Shown piece by piece: positions 8,506 to 16,192 of a stretch of 45,625 bases of DNA (positions are counted from its first letter, which is position 1; each line of letters opens with the position of its first letter). Source of the DNA: Sphingomonas sp. (GTDB lineage: Bacteria > Pseudomonadota > Alphaproteobacteria > Sphingomonadales > Sphingomonadaceae); assembly GCA_002707985.1 (NCBI GenBank), contig PAOI01000016.1:1986-47610 (forward strand), given 5' to 3'. A model generated the notes under the pieces. It had not been told where the DNA came from. It saw nothing but the letters and a program-made list of their open reading frames with translations, and did no database searches. The position numbers and the translations under genes were made by a program.

Positions 8506-9162
8506 TCAGTCCGCCACGCCGCGCTGGAGCAGGTGGTAATTCTGTTGCTTGCGTGCGTCGTCGAGCCGCATGCCCTGATCCAGTGCCGCGCGGATCGATG
8601 CTTCGGCCCGCTCGATCGCTTCGGCGGCGTCGAGTATCGCGTCTTCCTGCGCGCGCGGCAGCACCAGCGCACCGTCGGCGTCGCCGCGCACGATATCGCC
8701 CGGGGCGACCCTCGCGTCGCCGATCGTGACCACTATGTCGCTCGCTTCCAGCTGAACGCGATCCTTGCCGGTGCGCATCGAATAGCTGCGGCTGAACACC
8801 GGATAGCAGAGCGCGCGCGCCAGATCGGTGTCGCGGCATGCGCCGTCGATCAGCGTCCCGGCGATGCCGCGGCGATGCGAAACCGATGTCAGGATGTCGC
8901 CCCACACCGTCGCGTCTTCGCGCCCGCCATTATCGAGCACGATCACGCTTCCGGGCGGAACATCGTCGATATAATCGCCGACGCTGCCGGCGGGTCGCGT
9001 CGCGGCGGCATATTGAAAGGTCACTGCCCGGCCGAGCAGCCGGAAGCCGGGATCGAGCGGCTTGATGCCCAGGCATTGACCGGCAATGCCGAGCTTGTCC
9101 ATCGCATCGCTCAGCGTCGCCGTATCCAGCCGCCCCGCGCGTTCCAGATTGGCGTCGCTCAT
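8506..9162 (-). CDS. RraA/CHA-HMG aldolase family protein 1
   Basis: 218 residues of the RraA-like fold. The metal/substrate segment IDGACRDTDLARALCYPVFSR carries the conserved Arg-Asp pair of class II 4-carboxy-4-hydroxy-2-oxoadipate (CHA) aldolases. GSVGDYIDDVPPGSVIVLDN forms the phosphate/pyruvate site region. CHA aldolase releases pyruvate and oxaloacetate at the end of the 4,5-cleavage pathway; RraA itself instead inhibits RNase E. The catabolic neighbours favour the aldolase role. Its start overlaps the stop of the second RraA-like gene (ATGA). Confidence 0.82.
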   Translation of the reverse strand: MSDANLERAGRLDTATLSDAMDKLGIAGQCLGIKPLDPGFRLLGRAVTFQYAAATRPAGSVGDYIDDVPPGSVIVLDNGGREDATVWGDILTSVSHRRGIAGTLIDGACRDTDLARALCYPVFSRSYSMRTGKDRVQLEASDIVVTIGDARVAPGDIVRGDADGALVLPRAQEDAILDAAEAIERAEASIRAALDQGMRLDDARKQQNYHLLQRGVAD

Positions 9163-9845
9163 GCCGCGTCTCCGCTTTTGTCGAGCATTTGTTCGTAGCG
9201 TGCGCCCATCACCTGGCTCACCGGATCGCCGGCACGCACTGCGGTGGTCATTGCGGCTTCGCGCGCGGCGATCGCTTCGGCAGTGGCGAGCAGTTCCTCG
9301 ACCCTCGCGGCGGGGATGAACATGATCCCGCTGCTGTCGGCGACTGCGTAATCGCCTTCGTGCACTGTCGTTTCGCCGATCGTCACCGGATCGCCGGAAG
9401 CCGCTTCATGAATGCGTCCGCGCGCCGTGCGGCAGGTGGCCGAACGACTATAGACGGGAAAGCCCAGATCGGCTGCCTCGTCGATGTCGCGCGCGGGCCC
9501 CTCTACGATGACGCCGGCAAGACCGCGTATTTGTGCTGCGGTGGACAGGATGCCGCCCCAGCCCGCGGCATCGATACCCGTGCGCTGTTCGACGACGATG
9601 ATGTCGCCCGCCTCGGCACGCTCGATCGCCGCCGTGCACAGATGGCGCTGCGATCCGCTGGGAGCATTGCCTGCCGCCAGGGTGACAGTCGCCACGCGGC
9701 CGGCGATCCGCCGCCGCGCCGATTGCGACGCGATCCCGGTGACGGCGGGTTTCAGCCCGATCCGGTCTCCGGCATCGGAAATGCAGCAGGCGTCAAGCCT
9801 GCCAAGGCGTATGGCGAAGGAATCGGCACTGGGAGATTGGGACAT
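9159..9845 (-). CDS. RraA/CHA-HMG aldolase family protein 2
   Basis: 228 residues, paralogous to the next gene and partly diverged. It keeps the Arg-Asp pair in VEGPARDIDEAADLGFPVYSR and a glycine-containing GIDAAGWGGILS stretch, but the N-terminal half is less conserved (LDACCISDAGDRIGLK). Two such genes side by side may form a hetero-oligomer or act on different substrates. It lies 24 bases after the exported EthD gene, in the operon EthD-RraA2-RraA1. Aldolase or decarboxylase activity is expected from the family and not shown. Confidence 0.78.
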   Translation of the reverse strand: MSQSPSADSFAIRLGRLDACCISDAGDRIGLKPAVTGIASQSARRRIAGRVATVTLAAGNAPSGSQRHLCTAAIERAEAGDIIVVEQRTGIDAAGWGGILSTAAQIRGLAGVIVEGPARDIDEAADLGFPVYSRSATCRTARGRIHEAASGDPVTIGETTVHEGDYAVADSSGIMFIPAARVEELLATAEAIAAREAAMTTAVRAGDPVSQVMGARYEQMLDKSGDAA

Positions 9846-9869
9846 CGATGTTCCTGCCAGAATAGCGTT

Positions 9870-10694
9870 TCAGTTGGGTTGGATGATCACATGTTCGCGC
9901 GTGCGATAGCCGATCGCCTCGCCGATGCTGGCCTTGCCATCGGCATACCAGCGCTCACGTTCGGGCGAGGGCGGGGCGTCCATATCGTCGCGAAACGACT
10001 GGGCGATGCCGTCGATCGTGCCGAAGCCGGTCAGCGGCGGGATATCGTGGCGCTCGGCCTGAGAAGTGACCTCGTTGAGGATCAGGCCGGTCACTTCGGG
10101 GACCTGCTGTGCCATCGGGCCATGAACGTTCAGCCAATGGTCGACGAATTCGGCATGTGACTGTTCGGGCTTGCGCTTGAGCAGCGCGATCAAGCCGGTG
10201 CCGCCGCGCGGTGGGGTCACGAACACCGATTCCTCCACGCGGTAGCCGATGATCGAACCGACAAAGGCGGGGCCGTCGGCATACCAGGCGCGCGCCGCAG
10301 CGGGCGCATCGGGATTTTGCAGCGAGCTGGTCTCTTCCTTCCACGATTCGGCGATGCCGTCGATCGGTACGCTGGGCCCACCCGGCAGCCGTGCCGAACT
10401 GGTGGAGGCCATAGTCACTTCGTTGCAGATCATCCCGCGCATGCCCGGAACCCTGAGCGCCATCGGCGCGTGGACATCGAGCCAGTAGCGCATGAATTCC
10501 GCATGTGTGGCACCCGGCTTTCGCGTCAGGAAGGTGAGCGTCTTGATGATGCGCGGCGAGGATGGTTTCACGGCCGCCCTCGCGCCATGGGCCAATGCGG
10601 CGGGCGCGAGCGCGCCCGCGAGCAATGCGCCGCCGCCGATGAGCATGTCTCTGCGCGAACGGGCGGTCCGGTCCTCGCGATCGTGCATCCGCAT
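9870..10694 (-). CDS. Tat-exported tandem EthD-domain protein 2
   Basis: 274 residues. A twin-arginine signal (ARSRRDMLIGGGALLAGA, then an Ala-rich c-region) precedes two EthD-type repeats. They are marked by HAEFMRYWLDVHAPMALRVPG and HAEFVDHWLNVHGPMAQQVPE, both followed by an NEVT motif, so the protein arose by internal duplication. It is similar in design to 1972-2760. AAGGAG lies about ten bases before ATG 10694. It is the first gene of the leftward RraA operon. Function unknown; a periplasmic role is inferred from the signal. Confidence 0.78.
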   Translation of the reverse strand: MRMHDREDRTARSRRDMLIGGGALLAGALAPAALAHGARAAVKPSSPRIIKTLTFLTRKPGATHAEFMRYWLDVHAPMALRVPGMRGMICNEVTMASTSSARLPGGPSVPIDGIAESWKEETSSLQNPDAPAAARAWYADGPAFVGSIIGYRVEESVFVTPPRGGTGLIALLKRKPEQSHAEFVDHWLNVHGPMAQQVPEVTGLILNEVTSQAERHDIPPLTGFGTIDGIAQSFRDDMDAPPSPERERWYADGKASIGEAIGYRTREHVIIQPN

Positions 10695-10885
10695 CGCACA
10701 TCTGCTCCTTGCATCGGTGATTAAGTCAATCAGCTAGGTTTTTGATATCAGCCGTCCTGCCGGCTGCAAACCCCCTTTGCACGCGATTCCCGCCCCAAGA
10801 ATTACGACCGCGGGCGCTTGCGTGCTCTTTAGTGGACTGATAGGAAATACCAATAAGCTATAACTATGTGTTTTAGGAGATGGGA
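10695..10885. promoter_or_regulatory. Divergent promoter region between EthD2 operon and MFS2 operon
   Basis: The 190-base spacer must carry promoters for both directions. It is AT-rich at both ends (10720-10750 and 10840-10875) and GC-rich in the middle. I see no convincing -35/-10 pair or palindrome that I would assign. Confidence 0.4.
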
Positions 10886-12226
10886 GTGGCGGCAGGCGCG
10901 GATCAGGATGCTCCCAAAGTGTTGGCGGATGCCCCGATGACGGCGTTCCAGTTCCTGGTCGTGCTGCTCTGCTGCGTGATCAATATGGCGGATGGCGCTG
11001 ATGTCATCGTAATGGCCTATGCGGCGCCGCTGATCTCGCGCGAATGGCATGTCACGCCTCAGGTTCTGGGCATGGTGTTCGGCGCAGCACCGGTCGGCAT
11101 GGCGATCGGGGCGTTCGGACTGGCGCCGCTCGCCGACAAGCTGGGACGGCGCACGATCATCGTCACGGCGTTCAGCGGCATCACGGTCGCCATGCTGCTG
11201 ACCGGTCTTGCCGGCAGCGTGCCGGTGCTCGCTGCCCTGCGGCTCATCACCGGCATCGGCCTCGGCACGCTGCTTGCCAGCCTGACCGTGGTGATTGTGG
11301 AATATTCCAATCGGCGCTGGGGAAATTTCTTCATCTCCGTCCTGCACATCGGCTTTGCGGTCGGGGCCAGCGGAATGGGGTTGATCGCCGCAGCGCTGGC
11401 GGACGAATTCGGCTGGCGTTCGTTCTTCCTCGTCGGGGGATCGGTCAACGTGCTGATCCTGCTTGCGTGCCTGTTCGTGCTTCCTGAATCGGCGGAGTTC
11501 CTGCTCGCGTCGCAGCCCCGGAATGCGCTCGCTCGGGTGAACCGCATCTTTGCGCGGATCGGGCGCGCACCATTGGATGCGCTGCCGCCCAAGCCGGTCC
11601 GAGGCCGCAAGGGGGTCGGGCTGCCGAGCCTGCTCAAGCCGCCGTTCCTGCGCCCGTCGTTGCTATTGTGGGTGGCGTCGATCGGTTATGCGGTGGTCGG
11701 CTATTATCATCTCAACTGGACTCCTCATGTGCTGGCGGAGGCGGGGGTGGCGACCCATTTGGCGATATCCAGCGGGTTCTTCACCGGTACGGGCGCGATC
11801 CTGGGCAATCTGAGCATGGGCGTGCTTTCCAGCCGCACCGATGCAGTGCGGCTTACTGCGCTTTATTTCCTGGGCGCCGCTCTGGCGCTGGCCGGTTTCG
11901 GACTGGTCGCGCCCAATGCGATCGGCATGTTCGCGATGGCCAGCCTGATCAGCTTCTTCACGCTGGGCGGGTTCAGCGGGCTTATGATCGTCACGTCACG
12001 CCAATATCCGGCGCTGGTGCGCGGAACGGGGGTGGGCGGCGTCGTCGGCTTCGGGCGGTTCGGCGCCGTGATCGGGCCGGTGATCGGCGGCCTGATGATC
12101 GGCGCGGGGATGGAATTATGGGGGTCGTATCTGGTCTTTGCCGGCTTTGCACTGATCCCCTTCATCGCGCTGCTCATTCTGGCCGGCGGCAATGCAGACA
12201 AGGCGCCGGTGCCAGCAGCGGATTGA
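10886..12226 (+). CDS. MFS transporter, AAHS type, second copy
   Basis: About 446 residues and twelve membrane segments. Landmarks are NMADGADVIVMAYAAP in helix 1, LADKLGRRT in the 2-3 loop and RLITGIGLGTLLAS in helix 4. Compared with the first transporter the helix 1 motif is DGAD in place of DGLD. GTG 10886 is preferred over ATG 10880 because AGGAG directly abuts the ATG but is six bases from the GTG. It leads the rightward operon with the LigB-type dioxygenase, so it probably imports the ring-cleavage substrate or its precursor. Confidence 0.87.
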   Translation: MAAGADQDAPKVLADAPMTAFQFLVVLLCCVINMADGADVIVMAYAAPLISREWHVTPQVLGMVFGAAPVGMAIGAFGLAPLADKLGRRTIIVTAFSGITVAMLLTGLAGSVPVLAALRLITGIGLGTLLASLTVVIVEYSNRRWGNFFISVLHIGFAVGASGMGLIAAALADEFGWRSFFLVGGSVNVLILLACLFVLPESAEFLLASQPRNALARVNRIFARIGRAPLDALPPKPVRGRKGVGLPSLLKPPFLRPSLLLWVASIGYAVVGYYHLNWTPHVLAEAGVATHLAISSGFFTGTGAILGNLSMGVLSSRTDAVRLTALYFLGAALALAGFGLVAPNAIGMFAMASLISFFTLGGFSGLMIVTSRQYPALVRGTGVGGVVGFGRFGAVIGPVIGGLMIGAGMELWGSYLVFAGFALIPFIALLILAGGNADKAPVPAAD

Positions 12227-12268
12227 ACGGATGCAACGGTCCACGCGGCCGCAGGAAAAGGATTTTCG

Positions 12269-13261
12269 ATGGCGAGACTGACCCACGGATTCGGCACGTC
12301 GCACACGCCCATGCTCAACATGGAGTCAGAGGATTGGGGCAAGTTCGTAGAGCGCGATGCCACCGGCAAGTTCCTCGATACCAGCGGCAGGCCAACCACG
12401 TTTGAGGCCTTGTTGCAATCGGCCCCGGCCGATGTCGCGGAACTGGTAAAACCCGACCTGCTCGACGCCCGATTCGCTGCATCGCAGATCGGGCTGGCCC
12501 GGGTGCGCGATGCCATTGCGGCGGCCGATCTCGATACGCTGATCGTGGTGGGCGACGATCAGAAGGAACTCTATCACGAGGATAATCTGCCCAGCATCCT
12601 CGTCTATTATGGCGAAACCATCCGCAATGTGCCGCGTCATCAGATCAAGCCGAACAAGGTCGAATGGTTTCAGCGCGCGCGCGGCGGCTATTATGAGGCT
12701 GAGGGGACGCGCGATTATCCGGTCGATGCCAGCCTGGCGCGCCACCTGATCGCATCGCTGATCGATCAGGATTTCGACATTGCCACGTCGGATCGGCTGG
12801 GCGAGGCAGAGGGCGAGGGCCATGCCTTTGGCTTCATCCACAAGCAGCTGATGGACCCGGACCGCGATCTGGCGATCGTACCGGTATGCCTCAACACCTA
12901 TTATCCGCCGAACCAGCCAACGCCGCGGCGCTGCTATGCATTGGGGCAGGCGATACGCGCGGCGGTGGAAAGCTATCCCGAGGATCGCAGGGTGGGGATT
13001 ATCGCCTCTGGGGGGCTCAGCCATTTCGTAGTTGACGAGGAACTTGATCGCGGGCTGATCGACGCGCTGCAGGCAAAGGATGCGCAGGCGCTGTGTTCCA
13101 TCGATCGCGCGCGGATCAATTCGGGAAGCTCTGAGATTCGCAACTGGATCTGCACCGCCGGCGCGGTCGAACATCTCGAGATGCGGTGGCACGAATATCT
13201 GCCCTGTTATCGCACGCTCGCCGGCACCGGCACCGGCGTCGCCTTTGCCGAATGGAATTGA
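12269..13261 (+). CDS. Class III (LigB-type) extradiol ring-cleavage dioxygenase
   Basis: 330 residues. The N-terminus HGFGTSHTPML places a His at residue 12, matching the first Fe(II) ligand of LigB. GDDQKELYHEDN (about 95-106), EGHAFGFIHKQ and ASGGLSHFVVDEELD follow as in the LigB superfamily. These enzymes open catechol, protocatechuate or gallate rings next to the hydroxyls with Fe(II) and O2. There is no LigA-like alpha subunit gene nearby and no fused LigA domain, so it would act alone. The LigJ-like hydratase two genes on supports a protocatechuate or gallate 4,5-type route. The exact substrate is unknown. Confidence 0.87.
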   Translation: MARLTHGFGTSHTPMLNMESEDWGKFVERDATGKFLDTSGRPTTFEALLQSAPADVAELVKPDLLDARFAASQIGLARVRDAIAAADLDTLIVVGDDQKELYHEDNLPSILVYYGETIRNVPRHQIKPNKVEWFQRARGGYYEAEGTRDYPVDASLARHLIASLIDQDFDIATSDRLGEAEGEGHAFGFIHKQLMDPDRDLAIVPVCLNTYYPPNQPTPRRCYALGQAIRAAVESYPEDRRVGIIASGGLSHFVVDEELDRGLIDALQAKDAQALCSIDRARINSGSSEIRNWICTAGAVEHLEMRWHEYLPCYRTLAGTGTGVAFAEWN

Positions 13262-13274
13262 GGACGAGGATGTG

Positions 13275-13661
13275 ATGCGCCAGAAAAGCATATTGATCGA
13301 CAAGATCGGCCATTCCGCGCCGATTCCGCTCGCTTGCCGGGTCGGGCCGCTGCTCGCCACCTCCGGCGTGATGGGGCGTGACAGCGAAACCGGCGAAATG
13401 CCGGGCGATGCCGCCGGTCAGGTGGCCAATTGCTTCCGCAACCTGAAACTGATCCTGGCGGAGGCCGATATGGATCTGGGCGATGTGGTCCGCTTCACTT
13501 TCTATGTGAAGCATGAGGAAGATCGCGGCGCCGTCAATCCGGTGTGGCTGGAACATTATCCCGATCCCGCCAAGCGCCCGGCCCGTCATGTCCAGGTGAT
13601 GGACCTGCGCGGCGCCGTTCTCGTCCAACTCGAAGTGCTGGCGGTTGCCAAGGAGGCCTGA
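13275..13661 (+). CDS. RidA family protein (enamine/imine deaminase fold)
   Basis: 128 residues with the chorismate-mutase-like RidA/YjgF fold: VGPLLATSGVMGRD, QVANCFRNLKLILAEADMDL and the C-terminal VQLEVLAVA strand. RidA hydrolyses reactive enamines and imines; in ring-cleavage clusters related proteins may act as tautomerases or deaminases. GAGG lies six bases before ATG 13275, and the stop overlaps the next start (TGATG). The canonical RidA Arg near the C-terminus (PAR...) cannot be assigned with confidence, so activity is unclear. Confidence 0.83.
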   Translation: MRQKSILIDKIGHSAPIPLACRVGPLLATSGVMGRDSETGEMPGDAAGQVANCFRNLKLILAEADMDLGDVVRFTFYVKHEEDRGAVNPVWLEHYPDPAKRPARHVQVMDLRGAVLVQLEVLAVAKEA

Positions 13662-14647
13662 TGATTATCGATTCCCACGCCCATGTCGTTCTCGACTCTG
13701 CCTCCTATCGGCACATGGCGACGCTCACCGGCAGCCGCAACAATCCCCGGTCGCTGGCCAAACTGCCGCCGCAGGAAGTGATCGAAAAGACCGTGCAGGG
13801 TTTGCTGACGCAGATGGACGAGGTCGGGACCGACATGCAGTTCCTGTCGCCGCGCCCCTATCTGCAGATGCATTCGCTGGCGCCGGCCAGCGTGCCGCTC
13901 ACCTGGGCACGATACAACAACAACCTGATCCATGCGCATGTCCAGGCGGCGCCGGATCGGTTTCGCGGCGTCGCCGGGCTGCCCCAGTTTCGCGATACCA
14001 GCCCGGCCGCCTGTGTCGAGGAACTGGAGCGTGCCGTCACCGAACTGGGGTTCGTCGGCTGCCTGCTCAATCCCGATCCGATGGAGGGAGACGGACTGCC
14101 GCCGCCAGGGCTGGGCGACGAATTCTGGTACCCGCTCTATGAGAAGATCTGCGAACTCGACATTCCCGTGCTGGTGCATTCGGCGGGCTGCTGCCATCCG
14201 CGCGAATCCTATACGCTCAAATTCATCAACGAGGGCAGCATCGCGATCATGTCGCTGCTCACTTCCAATGTGCTCAGCGATTTTCCCAAGCTGAAGATCA
14301 TCATTTCGCACGGCGGGGGCGCGATTCCCTATCAGATCGGTCGCTTTCGCGCAGGCCATATCCGTCGCAACCAGGATTTCGATGCCAAGCTGAAGCAGCT
14401 CTATTTCGACACCTGCGTCTATTCGGTCGAGGGACTCGATTTGCTGTTCCGTATCTGCGGGCCGGAAAATTGCCTGTTCGGCACCGAAAGGCCGGGGACG
14501 GCATCGGTGTTCAACCCCGAATGGGGCCATGAGCTGGACGATCTGAAGCAGGTAATCGACCGTATGGAGTGGCTGACCGACTCGGATCGCGCCAATATCT
14601 ATGAAGGCAATTGCCGCAGGCTCTATACCCGCGCATTCGCGCAATGA
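13661..14647 (+). CDS. Amidohydrolase 2 family, LigJ-like 4-oxalomesaconate hydratase
   Basis: 328 residues of the metal-dependent TIM-barrel family: IIDSHAHVV, then PVLVHSAGCC, ISHGGGAIPYQIGRFRAG and LYFDTCVY. Its blocks line up with LigJ: NPDP, the WYPLYEKICELDIPVLVH region, YFDTC, and the late LFGTE and YEGN motifs. LigJ adds water to 4-oxalomesaconate, giving the substrate of CHA aldolase. That fits with the LigB-type dioxygenase upstream and the RraA-like genes. AGGAGG lies just before ATG 13661. The related decarboxylase branch (AMCSD/gamma-resorcylate) is the alternative. Confidence 0.85.
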   Translation: MIIDSHAHVVLDSASYRHMATLTGSRNNPRSLAKLPPQEVIEKTVQGLLTQMDEVGTDMQFLSPRPYLQMHSLAPASVPLTWARYNNNLIHAHVQAAPDRFRGVAGLPQFRDTSPAACVEELERAVTELGFVGCLLNPDPMEGDGLPPPGLGDEFWYPLYEKICELDIPVLVHSAGCCHPRESYTLKFINEGSIAIMSLLTSNVLSDFPKLKIIISHGGGAIPYQIGRFRAGHIRRNQDFDAKLKQLYFDTCVYSVEGLDLLFRICGPENCLFGTERPGTASVFNPEWGHELDDLKQVIDRMEWLTDSDRANIYEGNCRRLYTRAFAQ

Positions 14648-15222
14648 GTGACGCGCCGCGGCTGTGTCTGGCGCTTGTGCTGGGGCCTGCGCCGGAAGCG
14701 GGCGGCGGCGGTGACGCTCTGCGCGATATTGCCGCAGGCACGCAGATATTGGGGGCCGCGCGCTGGCTGGAACAGGATTTGGCCGCAACGTCCGAGCCAC
14801 GTGGCGGCGCTCCCGGTCGGCAGTTGCTGCTGTGCGATACCGTTTCGGGCCCCGCGCTGACGTCCGGTGAGGAGCGCTGGAGCTGGAGCGGCGCGCAACT
14901 GGGCGAGGGCGGCATCTCGGCGCCGCAAGGAGCCGGAGCGCTGTTGCTCAATTGCATGAACATCGACGCCGCGCATGAGGACGAGTTCAACGACTGGTAT
15001 GACACCGAGCATCTCCCGCGTATCGCGGCGGTGGAGGGTGTCATGCTGGCGCGGCGGTATCGCAGCGAACGGAGCGATCCGCGCTATCTCGCCTGCTATC
15101 ATCTGCGCGATCTGGACGTGGTGCGCGGCGAGGCGTGGAAGGCCGCTGCTCTCACTCCCTGGACGGCGCGCATGCGCCGCCACCGTACCGGTCTGGTGCG
15201 AAAGGGGTTCACGGCGCTTTAG
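14644..15222 (+). CDS. DUF4286-like dimeric alpha/beta-barrel protein
   Basis: 192 residues. The C-terminal half has the DUF4286/EthD-type signature: LNCMNIDAAHEDEFNDWYDTE, HLPRIAAVEGVMLARRYR, and a YLACYHLRDL strand. The N-terminal half looks like a degenerate second barrel repeat. The ATG overlaps the hydratase stop (ATGA), so it is the final gene of the operon. Catalytic role unknown; related proteins are implicated as isomerases or unstable-intermediate handlers. Confidence 0.72.
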   Translation: MSDAPRLCLALVLGPAPEAGGGGDALRDIAAGTQILGAARWLEQDLAATSEPRGGAPGRQLLLCDTVSGPALTSGEERWSWSGAQLGEGGISAPQGAGALLLNCMNIDAAHEDEFNDWYDTEHLPRIAAVEGVMLARRYRSERSDPRYLACYHLRDLDVVRGEAWKAAALTPWTARMRRHRTGLVRKGFTAL

Positions 15223-15340
15223 CCGGTCCCCTTTGGCTGCAGCACATTTGCGGTCGGCGTGAATTCGACTCCAAAATAGCCATCCTAGCGCCGCCAGGAA
15301 CACACCGGCTATTGTTCGGCCTGCGCACGCCGTCTGCCAG

Positions 15341-15445
15341 GCGATCGTCACGCGGATGCGCCGAAACCTTTCAGGGGTTCGTTCGGGGCGAAGCGGGAAT
15401 AGAGCGCAGGCCCCGAAGGGAAGCGCATCGCTCCCTCGGTTATCC
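15341..15445. repeat. Conserved intergenic repeat, copy A
   Basis: It shares with copies B (20821-20941) and C (23509-23632) the order GCGATCGTCAC, CG-ATG-GCCGAAACCTT, then ATAGAGCGCAGGCC and a GGGAA/GGCAACG tail. It is the most diverged of the three and sits at the left end of the element. Confidence 0.6.
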
Positions 15446-15587
15446 CTCAGTCACGTTCCGATCGCTGGCAGGGACGCTTCTCACGCGAGATTTCGCTGTT
15501 TGGTGAGCTTGACCTGAGGCGTTGCTGACGGAAATCCAGTGCGTTTGATCGCATCGCGCCCAAAGCTGGTGCGTTTTTTCGTTTTGC

Positions 15588-15818
15588 ATGCGCTTTGGCA
15601 GGAGAGGTAGCTATCCACGCAATTTTTTGGAGGCCTTGGCGCACTCTGAAGGAGTGTTTACAAACCAAATCCTAGAGGAATTGGCGGGCTGGGAGAAGAT
15701 TCTCCGGCACACCAGCCTCAGCCAGACATTCGATCCCGATGAACTTGAAGGTGAGGACGAGGACGCACCGCGCGACCGTCGTCTGGCGACCGTGCGGAGG
15801 CGTCGTCGTAGGTCTTGA
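15588..15818 (+). CDS. Doubtful small ORF upstream of mobC
   Basis: 76 codons from ATG 15588, or shorter from GTG 15656. The product would have an acidic patch (DPDELEGEDEDAPRD) and a basic RRRRRRS tail, ending 14 bases before the MobC start. The ORF contains the 15687-15717 inverted repeat and has no clear ribosome site at 15588. It may be a real small mob-associated gene or simply open non-coding sequence; I lean to non-coding. Confidence 0.25.
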   Translation: MRFGRRGSYPRNFLEALAHSEGVFTNQILEELAGWEKILRHTSLSQTFDPDELEGEDEDAPRDRRLATVRRRRRRS

Positions 15819-15832
15819 GATCGGAGGGCTGG

Positions 15833-16192
15833 ATGGCACGAAAGCCATACGATCCTCCCTTCTCTCTCCGCCTCTCGTTTGAAGAGCGGGCAAGGCTTGC
15901 CGAGCAAGCCGAAGGCATGCCGCTCGGAGCCTATATCCGCTCGCGCCTTCTCGATCAGCCCCCGCGTCGCAAACGTCTCAGCCAGATCGACCAAGATTCC
16001 CTGCTGCGCGTTCTTGGCCAGCTCGGCCAGTCGCGCATCGCGAACAACCTCAATCAGCTCGCAAAACAAGCCAATCTCGGAACGCTTCCCGTCACGCCCG
16101 AAACCGAGGAGGCATTGCTGGATGCCTCCAAGAACATTGCCGAGATACGGAAGATGCTAATTCAGGCCTTGGGACTGGAGGTCACGCCATGA
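15833..16192 (+). CDS. MobC-like mobilization accessory protein
   Basis: About 119 residues. An N-terminal ribbon-helix-helix-like segment (FSLRLSFEERARLAEQAEGM then LGAYIRSRLL) is followed by the MobC helical part (IANNLNQLAKQANLG ... IAEIRKMLIQALG). MobC proteins bind oriT and open the DNA for the relaxase. ATG 15833 has CGGAGG about six bases upstream; the longer start at 15815 would swallow that site. It overlaps the relaxase start by four bases (ATGA), so the two are translationally coupled. Confidence 0.85.
   Translation: MARKPYDPPFSLRLSFEERARLAEQAEGMPLGAYIRSRLLDQPPRRKRLSQIDQDSLLRVLGQLGQSRIANNLNQLAKQANLGTLPVTPETEEALLDASKNIAEIRKMLIQALGLEVTP

Larger units (their letters stand above)
15223..15832. 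other. Junction region between catabolic island and mobile element
   Basis: About 600 bases with no confident gene. From left to right it has a GC-rich stretch, repeat copy A (15341-15445), an AT-richer segment (15490-15610), and a nested inverted repeat (15687-15717: GGCTGG ... CCAGCC enclosing GGAGAA-GA-TTCTCC) just before the mob genes, a possible oriT or mob promoter site. The left attachment site should lie here. The only short match to the tRNA end that I see is TGGTGC near 15566, which is too short to prove it. Confidence 0.55.

Noticed and set aside
15240..15300. Possible tRNA fragment (GGAGTCGAATTC on the minus strand near 15260) as a left attachment remnant
   Set aside because: The T-arm does not pair and the sequence does not match tRNA-Arg(CCG).
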